Of a DNA stretch of 7,614 nucleotides, positions 1-4,186 are shown one piece after another. The stretch is from Bacteriovorax stolpii (GTDB lineage: Bacteria; Bdellovibrionota; Bacteriovoracia; Bacteriovoracales; Bacteriovoracaceae). How positions within the stretch are numbered: the first letter of the stretch is position 1; every line of letters begins with the position of its first letter. Position numbers and translations under genes: made by a program. A model generated the notes under the pieces. The model ran no database searches and was not told where the DNA came from. It was given only the letters and a program-made list of their open reading frames with translations. The stretch is from assembly GCA_945890905.1 (NCBI GenBank), contig CAMDDI010000167.1, positions 1-7,614 on the forward strand. The letters are read 5' to 3'.

Positions 1-863
1 GGTGACAGGATTTCTGTATAGGAGAAACCAGGGATGTGCTGATCTGAAGTAAAAATCGCCCGGGCCATACTGTGAGCATAGACATCATCGCCACCTGGAT
101 TAGTCACCAAGTCGATAATTATTTTTTTATTTGAAGTTTTCAAGAAATCGATAATATCCTGCTGGGCCGGTGTCTTGTTAATGAGGCTTCCAGGTTTTAT
201 ATAAACGATATCTGAACTGAGTTCATAGATTCTATCTTCTTCATATCCTTCATTGTTGATCATCACATTTTGAATAGGAAATGAACTCAGCTGGACTATT
301 TTACCATCTTTTAAAGTGCAGCTGATAGTCTCACTAGGAAGATGCCCATCTTTGAGAACAAACTTAAAGCGATCGCTGCCCATAAGTTTAACGGGTTTTA
401 GAATATCACATTCTTTTAAGGGTTGACTGACTTCAGGGTTTTCATAGAACTCATTAACTTTTTCAAAAAAGATGGGTAGGCCAAATTCACCACCTTGAGT
501 GAAAAAGCGTCTTTCTTCTTGTGCTAGACTATAGCTTATGTGAAGGTCCACCAGATCTTTGTGGGCATTAAACATATTATTCATCAACGTCTTTGATTCT
601 TGAGGCCCAGCAAAGATCATGAGATGGATTAAGTTCCGAATGATTTTTGCCTCAGGTTTTTTTTGGGAAGCAAGATAGTTGTTTCCAATAATCATTTTTA
701 AACAATCTAAATCTTCTATGACTTCTTCTTTTGAAAGTAGCTTTGATTCATTTATCTCGGGCATTTTGTTTAAAAGAATATCGGCCGAGGTTTGCCACGG
801 GCAGCCGCTGGCCAATAGCTCTAAGGGTAGAGAAAAAAGGGTAATCAAAAAGATAACTTTCAT
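1..863 (-). CDS. Exported S41-family peptidase-like protein, C-terminus cut by window edge
   Basis: The reading frame is open from an ATG at 863 down to base 1 (287 codons) with no stop, so the gene continues off the left edge. The N-terminus is a Sec signal peptide: Lys2, a hydrophobic stretch at residues 4-18, then Ala-Ser-Gly-Cys at 18-21. That could be cut by signal peptidase I or, less typically, act as a lipobox with Cys21. Around residues 245-270 the sequence KKIIIDLVTNPGGDD resembles the 'IDLRxNPGG' signature of S41 (tail-specific/C-terminal-processing) peptidases, followed by the usual Ala-rich helix. VDLHISY near residue 105 resembles the family's 'DxHT' strand. The catalytic Ser/Lys part would lie beyond the edge, so activity cannot be judged. 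There is no strong Shine-Dalgarno; the start was chosen because it yields the signal peptide. Family assignment is moderately confident; substrate unknown. Confidence 0.72.
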   Translation of the reverse strand, partial: MKVIFLITLFSLPLELLASGCPWQTSADILLNKMPEINESKLLSKEEVIEDLDCLKMIIGNNYLASQKKPEAKIIRNLIHLMIFAGPQESKTLMNNMFNAHKDLVDLHISYSLAQEERRFFTQGGEFGLPIFFEKVNEFYENPEVSQPLKECDILKPVKLMGSDRFKFVLKDGHLPSETISCTLKDGKIVQLSSFPIQNVMINNEGYEEDRIYELSSDIVYIKPGSLINKTPAQQDIIDFLKTSNKKIIIDLVTNPGGDDVYAHSMARAIFTSDQHIPGFSYTEILS

Positions 864-1153
864 AGTTGGAAGCTTATCACTTGCCCCTGACCAATCCTTC
901 TCTTCCTATATATTTTATGGGTACTGTCTTAGAATTGGACACTAGATCTTTATTACATGCTCCCTTATTCAAACTTCAGAATAAAAGTAGCCTCGAAAAA
1001 CTCAATTAACTATCCTTAGTCGGTCGGACTTTTATCCTGCACCATCTTCCTTATTCTTAACACCTCCCTAATTTATTAGGGGGCACATAAAAAGATCGTT
1101 GTCTTTGACACGTTTTGAGGTGTCTCCTAGAAGTCCAATTCAAGGAGGATCTC
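864..1153. other. Intergenic region between divergent genes, with small inverted repeats
   Basis: This 290-bp stretch separates the leftward S41-like gene from the rightward cysteine-rich gene and should hold promoters for both. No open frame here has a plausible start, ribosome site and protein-like composition. Visible structure: a hairpin CCCTAA-TTTA-TTAGGG at 1066-1081 (extendable to 1064-1083 with one G-T pair) and GACAC at 1107-1111 facing GTGTC at 1120-1124. The segment 1060-1066 (ACACCTC) is also complementary to 1117-1123 (GAGGTGT), so a leader RNA could switch between two folds. TTGACA at 1105-1110 matches a -35 perfectly, but only TAGAAG (1128-1133) lies at -10 distance, too close to the ribosome site. 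No promoter is called. Confidence 0.5.
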
Positions 1154-1468
1154 ATGAAAACTTTCTTTTTTGCCTTCGGTCTCTCAGTCTTGGCCTCACC
1201 TCTCTCATTTGCCGCCGCAGATTTTTGTCCTCGGGATTGTTATCCCCCTCAACCAACATATTCTACTTGTAAGGTAGAAATGGTTGATTGCCGAAATCAT
1301 CATCTTTATCTCTACACCGGAACTGCATCCACTCATAGATCTGCTTGTCAGGCGGCCACAAGAAAGTGTCTGCTTGATCTTAATCGCGGTTATGGTGGTT
1401 ACGGGGCCAAGTGTTGGATGATCGGAAAAAAAGAACTCATGAGTGAAGCTGAGGGGTCTGTAGAATAG
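1154..1468 (+). CDS. Small exported cysteine-rich protein, function unknown
   Basis: The protein has 104 aa. The ATG at 1154 is chosen because AAGGAGG (1142-1148) lies 5 nt upstream and the product then begins directly with a Sec signal peptide (Lys2, hydrophobic residues 4-19, likely cleavage after SFA at 18-20). An in-frame TTG at 1115 would put 13 extra residues before the signal and is unlikely. The mature part of about 84 residues holds seven cysteines (25, 29, 39, 46, 65, 72, 87), with CPRDCYPP at its start and a Gly/Tyr patch GYGGYG near 79-84. The spacing suggests a small disulfide-stabilised periplasmic or secreted protein; the odd number leaves one free cysteine or allows a dimer. 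I do not recognise the family. A second cysteine-rich exported protein follows on the same strand but is separated by a strong inverted repeat, so the two need not be co-transcribed. Confidence 0.8.
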   Translation: MKTFFFAFGLSVLASPLSFAAADFCPRDCYPPQPTYSTCKVEMVDCRNHHLYLYTGTASTHRSACQAATRKCLLDLNRGYGGYGAKCWMIGKKELMSEAEGSVE

Positions 1469-1480
1469 GCAAATAGCATT

Positions 1481-1518
1481 TTAGGAAGTGATCTTGAACT
1501 GAGGAGATCACTTCCTAA
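1481..1518. terminator. Perfect 13-bp inverted repeat, probable transcript-end hairpin
   Basis: TTAGGAAGTGATC (1481-1493) is exactly repeated in inverse as GATCACTTCCTAA (1506-1518) around a 12-nt loop; one more A-T and one G-T pair can extend it inward. It begins 12 nt after the stop of the small cysteine-rich gene, the normal place for a terminator or 3'-end stabilising structure. Neither side carries a T-run, so it is not a textbook intrinsic terminator. A Rho-dependent 3' end protected by the hairpin, or a protein-binding palindrome, are alternatives. Confidence 0.55.
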
Positions 1519-1573
1519 CTCCAAAATAATTGGTCTGGGACGATGACTTTATATTGCGCGCTAAATTCTATTA

Positions 1574-1600
1574 GGGCCTCTTTGGCCCCTATTTCATAAT
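1574..1600 (+). terminator. Weak hairpin GGGCC/GGCCC followed by T-rich stretch
   Basis: GGGCC (1574-1578) pairs with GGCCC (1584-1588) around TCTTT. Downstream bases (CTATTTCATAATTCTTT) are T-rich but not a clean T-run. It could be a back-up terminator for the upstream gene or a leader structure of the next gene, which starts about 100 bp later. Low confidence. Confidence 0.25.
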
Positions 1601-1700
1601 TCTTTGTCCATAAAACTAACAAAAGTCTACAGCCACTATGAATGGAGCACTAAAAGGGTTAGGTTTAAAGCATATGATTCATTTCTCAAAGAGGGGACTT

Positions 1701-2291
1701 ATGAAATTGTTATTAGTATTTTTGCTTTTGGTTACTTCTGCATTTGCAAAAGTAGAAGTTAAATCATCTCAGGATATGAGTAAGCTGATTCAAAAATATG
1801 CCTCTGAATATCAATTACAGAAATTCTCATCTCTTAAAATTAATCTCAAACTAGCAACGCACCCTTGTGAAGATGAACCACAATCTGGTGGTCAGAATTG
1901 TTTACAGACAGTCTGCAGTCACTTGCCCGACTATGCCTGTAACGAGCAGTCTGAGATTTCTCAAGTCTTAGAAGCCTGTCGAGGAACAAACGCAGCTTGT
2001 GTAGATGAAGTCTGCAGCAAACTTCCTTCTTACGCTTGCAATGAAATGAGTGAGCTGAGTTCAATCGCAAGGTCTTGCCGTTATGCGGGGCCAAATTGTG
2101 TGGAGACTATTTGTGGTCGTTTGCCAGAATACGCTTGTAACGAAGCTTCAGAAGTTGAAGCTGTGGCAGTCATGTGCCGACATACTTCAAGTTCATGTAT
2201 CGAGGCTGTTTGTGCAAGACTTCCAAGTTACGCGTGTAATGAAATTTCTGAGCTGCAAGTGATTGCTAGTCAATGTCGTGGAAGAGACTAG
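1701..2291 (+). CDS. Exported protein of four 33-residue cysteine repeats
   Basis: The protein has 196 aa from the ATG at 1701, which has GAGGGG (1691-1696) just upstream and starts directly with a signal peptide (MKLLLVFLLLVTSAFA, cut before Lys17). An in-frame ATG at 1638 would bury the signal behind 21 residues and lacks a ribosome site. Residues 17-66 are a charged, probably helical segment. From Cys67 to the end run four head-to-tail repeats (67-99, 100-132, 133-165, 166-196) of form C-x4-C-x7-C-x12-C-x6, with consensus core LPxYACNExSE between the second cysteine and the helix-like second half. Mature cysteines number 17: 16 in the repeats plus Cys56. By analogy with disulfide-stabilised alpha/alpha repeat proteins such as the Helicobacter Hcp (Sel1-like) family, a periplasmic or secreted solenoid for protein binding is plausible, but the spacing differs from Sel1 and I cannot name a family. 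Its stop lies 1 nt from the stop of the opposing gene. Confidence 0.82.
   Translation: MKLLLVFLLLVTSAFAKVEVKSSQDMSKLIQKYASEYQLQKFSSLKINLKLATHPCEDEPQSGGQNCLQTVCSHLPDYACNEQSEISQVLEACRGTNAACVDEVCSKLPSYACNEMSELSSIARSCRYAGPNCVETICGRLPEYACNEASEVEAVAVMCRHTSSSCIEAVCARLPSYACNEISELQVIASQCRGRD
1899..2288 (+). repeat. Four tandem 99-bp coding repeats (last one 93 bp)
   Basis: Units at 1899-1997, 1998-2096, 2097-2195 and 2196-2288 each encode C-x4-C-x2-LPxYACNE-xSE-x8-C. The protein pattern is kept at every cysteine, at Leu-Pro-x-Tyr-Ala-Cys-Asn-Glu and at Ser-Glu, while synonymous positions vary freely (for example TATGCCTGTAACGAG, TACGCTTGCAATGAA, TACGCTTGTAACGAA, TACGCGTGTAATGAA). This indicates old duplications held by selection on the protein rather than recent slippage. 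Confidence 0.9.
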
Positions 2292-2292
2292 G

Positions 2293-3090
2293 TCACTGCG
2301 GTCTACCCACAGTTGATTGATCCTCAGGCGCCACTGGGGATTGTTTCTCCGGTATATTTTGACGATCACTTTGATCTACTGGAGCTTCCCTTAGAGTTGC
2401 TTGATAGGCTTCATAATCCGCTCGCGTGATTGATTCACCGTTGGCCAGACGCTGGCTTCTCCAAGCAGTGTAGGCTTCAGTTCGGCGTACACCTTCTCTG
2501 AATCTTTCTTCCTGAGCGGCCAGCTCCACTCTAATGGATTCATCGGGAGTATAAGTGCAGACCAACTCAGGTACGCCATTTCCTCTGGATCTATAAGTAA
2601 TATCTCGGTTTCGATTAAATGTAATATCAGTTGAATGAGATCCGGCCAAAATTAGACTTGCGGCCCGTCCACTGGATTCACTGATAATACTATTTGCAGT
2701 TTCTGTGACATGTTTTGAATTGCATATTACACCTAATCCAAAGCCACATTCTCCGGCCAATTTTGTTTTTCTACCTAGTCTTAAATTAGGTGCGAGGAGG
2801 AATACACCCTGATCAAGTGGAGCAGTGGTTAAATATCCCTCACGTCGTCTCTGGCCCTGAAGATAAATTTCTGTAACATCTGATCTCTCAGTAGCGTTAT
2901 AATTCTTAATGGCAAGGGTGAGAATATCTGGGCATCTACGAGAGGTATCTGTGTTTGTTCTCCGATAGGGAACACCTGAATTTGCAGTTTCCAGTAGGAT
3001 TGATCCTACACTCGGAGTTGGGCCCGGAGGTGGAGTTTGGGCGAAAGTTGAAAAGGAACTTAAGGCCAGTAGGACAATAAAATTTTTCAT
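2293..3090 (-). CDS. Exported protein of unknown function with Pro/Gln-rich ends
   Basis: The protein has 265 aa from the ATG at 3090. It starts with a signal peptide (MKNFIVLLALSSFSTFA, likely cut before Gln18) followed by a Pro-rich linker QTPPPGPTPS. The mature part has four cysteines (53, 115, 123, 178), enough for two disulfides, with the pair GECGFGLGVIC at 113-123. Residues 185-235 are rich in Glu, Arg and Ala and look helical. The last ~28 residues are a low-complexity Pro/Gln/Asp/Ser tail, probably disordered. I do not recognise a domain. No clear Shine-Dalgarno precedes the start (GACTAGTTATGT); the signal peptide fixes the start. A nested inverted repeat sits immediately upstream (3100-3168). 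It converges on the cysteine-repeat gene with a single base between the two stop codons. Confidence 0.75.
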   Translation of the reverse strand: MKNFIVLLALSSFSTFAQTPPPGPTPSVGSILLETANSGVPYRRTNTDTSRRCPDILTLAIKNYNATERSDVTEIYLQGQRRREGYLTTAPLDQGVFLLAPNLRLGRKTKLAGECGFGLGVICNSKHVTETANSIISESSGRAASLILAGSHSTDITFNRNRDITYRSRGNGVPELVCTYTPDESIRVELAAQEERFREGVRRTEAYTAWRSQRLANGESITRADYEAYQATLREAPVDQSDRQNIPEKQSPVAPEDQSTVGRPQ

Positions 3091-3099
3091 ACATAACTA

Positions 3100-3168
3100 G
3101 TCGGTTAATGAGGGGAAAGTCTTGATTTTAAGATGGTTTTATCTTGAAAGACTATGCAGTTAACCGAC
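3100..3168. repeat. Nested inverted repeat in the leader of the 265-aa protein gene
   Basis: GTCGGTTAA (3100-3108) is exactly inverted as TTAACCGAC (3160-3168). Inside it, TTTTAAGAT (3126-3134) pairs with ATCTTGAAA (3141-3149) through nine pairs (one G-T) around GGTTTT; an alternative inner pairing is AGTCTT (3118-3123) with AAGACT (3148-3153). The arms end 9 bp before the ATG of the leftward gene. It could be a structured 5' leader, a regulator-binding region, or the 3'-end structure of the DUF6172-like gene upstream on the same strand. Neither strand has a T-run after the outer arm. Confidence 0.5.
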
Positions 3169-3324
3169 AAACCTGAAGCTCATCTAGATTGATGAATTTC
3201 TGGAATTGAGGGTTTAAAAGGCTTACGAGTCTTTGAGAAGTAGTGTTCATAAAGGATTAGAGGCCCCTATGACTCACAAGTATAAATGATTTGGTTTTAA
3301 CAAGATATCTTAGGGCACAAGCAT
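3169..3324. other. Non-coding gap, nothing firm seen
   Basis: Together with the nested repeat, the gap between the 265-aa protein gene and the DUF6172-like gene is 234 bp. All ATG frames in it close within about six codons on the plus strand. A 10-bp palindrome AAGATATCTT lies at 3302-3311 and CATCTAGAT occurs twice (3181-3189 and 3322-3330), both probably by chance. No terminator with a T-run was found. Confidence 0.4.
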
Positions 3325-3615
3325 CTAGATATTCTTCTTGGTTCTGCGACCCGGTTTGGCGAGGATTTCGATGTAAAAAACCTCTGATTTCTCGTTGACC
3401 ACTTTATCAATGGCCTTATTGATCTCTTCAACATGGATGACCACCGCACTCTCTTTGTCTTTCCCAAGCTTGCAGTCAAAGTCCCAAAAGTCGGCTCCTT
3501 CTGCGGGAGTCTTTCTTCGCTCACGAGCGACGTATTTTCCAATTTCAAATTTTACAAAATCTACCTGGCGAGCAGGTGCTTTCTTAGGATCAGTGAGTTT
3601 AAATTCTTTTTTCAT
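3325..3615 (-). CDS. DUF6172-like conserved hypothetical protein
   Basis: The protein has 96 aa. It matches from memory the pattern of the DUF6172 family: 'MKKxFxLTxPKxxPAR' at the N-terminus, a basic 'RERRKTPAEGADFWDFDCK' centre (about residues 32-50), 'VIHVxEINKAID' and the ending 'FYIEILAKPGRRTKK'. All blocks are present in order and the length is the family's usual ~95-100 aa, so the gene looks intact. The start is the ATG at 3615, with AAAAGG 5 nt before the start region; the GTG two codons upstream overlaps that ribosome site. There is no signal peptide, so it is cytoplasmic. The basic first half suggests nucleic-acid contact, but that is speculation; the family has no known function. 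It lies 68 bp downstream of the 119-aa gene on the same strand and may share its transcript. Confidence 0.8.
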   Translation of the reverse strand: MKKEFKLTDPKKAPARQVDFVKFEIGKYVARERRKTPAEGADFWDFDCKLGKDKESAVVIHVEEINKAIDKVVNEKSEVFYIEILAKPGRRTKKNI

Positions 3616-3659
3616 GAACACCTTTTAGCATGAAAATAAGTAATATTGTTATATTTTCT

Positions 3660-3683
3660 CTTCGCACCTTGCAGAGTGTGAAG
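3660..3683 (-). terminator. Hairpin directly after the stop of the 119-aa gene
   Basis: CTTCGCAC (3660-3667) pairs with GTGTGAAG (3676-3683) with one G-T pair and an 8-nt loop. Read on the minus strand it begins at the first base after the stop codon of the leftward 119-aa gene. What follows (AGAAAATATAACAATATT) is A/T-rich but not a T-run, so it may be an attenuating or mRNA-protecting hairpin rather than a full terminator. Confidence 0.4.
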
Positions 3684-4043
3684 TTATAAAATTCCGAGAT
3701 CTTTTCCTTTCTTTAAAATTTCTTCTTTTTGTTCAGGAGTCATGTTGGAAAACATTTCTTGAATTTTTTTTAATTCGGTGGGATTCATCTTGGCCATCAT
3801 CTCTTGGGCCTGTTTCATCATGTCTTGAGGATTCTGAGCGAGTGTTTGAGAAAAAATAATTTTCTCTGTCCTAATCTCTGCCTCAATCTGATGTTCAGCT
3901 TTAAGTTGCTCGAGGACCTGGTTAAAGTTCAATCCCTTGTTGTCCGCGGCTTCATACATACGCTCAGTGGGAAGAGATACGCGTTTGTGCGGAAAGCCGC
4001 TAGTCTTAAGGGTATCTAAAATTTTAGCTATGAAATCATCCAT
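3684..4043 (-). CDS. Small Met-rich helical cytoplasmic protein, function unknown
   Basis: The protein has 119 aa from the ATG at 4043, with no signal peptide and no membrane segment. Residues 1-65 form a mixed charged region containing LPTERMYEAADNKGLNFNQVLEQL (24-47). Residues 72-117 are strongly helix-forming and methionine-rich (DMMKQAQEMMAKM, then ELKKIQEMFSNM, then TPEQKEEILKKGKDLGIL), giving two or three short amphipathic helices separated by Asn-Pro and Thr-Pro turns. Met-rich amphipathic helices occur in chaperone-like and SRP M-domain-like proteins, and Met can also be a target for oxidation, but neither proves a role here. No strong Shine-Dalgarno is visible. It is divergent from katG, with 143 bp between the two starts that contain the OxyR-like box, so both may respond to peroxide. 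I do not recognise the family. Confidence 0.75.
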   Translation of the reverse strand: MDDFIAKILDTLKTSGFPHKRVSLPTERMYEAADNKGLNFNQVLEQLKAEHQIEAEIRTEKIIFSQTLAQNPQDMMKQAQEMMAKMNPTELKKIQEMFSNMTPEQKEEILKKGKDLGIL

Positions 4044-4075
4044 GGTTTGACTTTAACCCACCATGTAAATACTGT

Positions 4076-4111
4076 ATAGCTTTTATCTATTGCCTCATAG
4101 ATTTCAAATAT
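4076..4111 (+). promoter_or_regulatory. OxyR-type operator upstream of katG
   Basis: The published OxyR consensus is two copies of ATAGntnnnanCTAT separated by 7 bp. Here ATAGCTTTTATCTAT (4076-4090) matches the first copy at all 10 specified bases, and ATAGATTTCAAATAT (4097-4111) matches the second at 9 of 10 (A instead of C in CTAT). The central spacer is TGCCTC, 6 bp rather than 7. A further CTAT lies at 4117-4120. The box ends at a possible weak -35 (TTGGAT, 4111-4116) with GATGAT (4135-4140) 18 bp on, a geometry typical of OxyR-activated promoters. That promoter would give a ~40-nt leader before the ATG at 4187. The spacer deviation is the main caution. The regulator gene itself is not in this window. 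Confidence 0.65.
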
Positions 4112-4140
4112 TGGATCTATTGGCAATTTAAGGTGATGAT
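4111..4140 (+). promoter_or_regulatory. Candidate katG promoter next to the OxyR-like box
   Basis: TTGGAT (4111-4116) and GATGAT (4135-4140, 4/6 to TATAAT) are spaced 18 bp. The elements are weak, as expected if an activator is needed. An alternative is TTGACT (4047-4052) with TACTGT (4070-4075), 17 bp apart, just upstream of the operator. The downstream option is preferred only because of its position relative to the box. Confidence 0.3.
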
Positions 4141-4186
4141 CAATCCATCAAAATCACACAAACTTTTTTCAAGGAGAATCATTCTG

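Noticed and set aside
679..945. Plus-strand open frame of 88 codons
   Set aside because: It lies antisense to the start of the S41-like gene, lacks a ribosome site, and its product has no family resemblance; the minus-strand frame is continuous with a signal peptide and an S41 signature.
1105..1133. TTGACA -35 with TAGAAG -10 before the small cysteine-rich gene
   Set aside because: The start of transcription would fall on the ribosome binding site, and the -10 is poor; probably a chance match.
1544..1600. Tiny open frame MTLYCALNS... (18 codons)
   Set aside because: No good ribosome site, overlaps a hairpin, and no sign of protein-like constraint.
1899..2288. CRISPR array or microsatellite suggested by the regular 99-bp period
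   Set aside because: The period is in frame, the DNA copies differ at synonymous positions, and the conserved pattern is in the protein (cysteines), so it is a coding repeat.
3181..3330. CATCTAGAT occurring twice (3181-3189, 3322-3330) as possible attachment or repeat sites
   Set aside because: Only 9 bp, self-complementary core, no mobile-element gene between them; most likely chance.
3395..3633. Plus-strand frames opposite the DUF6172-like gene
   Set aside because: The minus-strand frame carries the full conserved family pattern; the plus-strand frames are shadows.
4085..4102. PerR/Fur-type operator from ATCTAT-N6-ATAGAT
   Set aside because: The palindrome is a sub-part of the OxyR-like pattern and does not match the PerR box (TTATAATnATTATAA) or a Fur box.
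4133..4186. Extended N-terminus of KatG (GTG 4133 or ATG 4136)
   Set aside because: It would bury the signal peptide behind 17-18 residues and has AAGG too close to the start; AAGGAG at 4171-4176 and the signal peptide favour the ATG at 4187.
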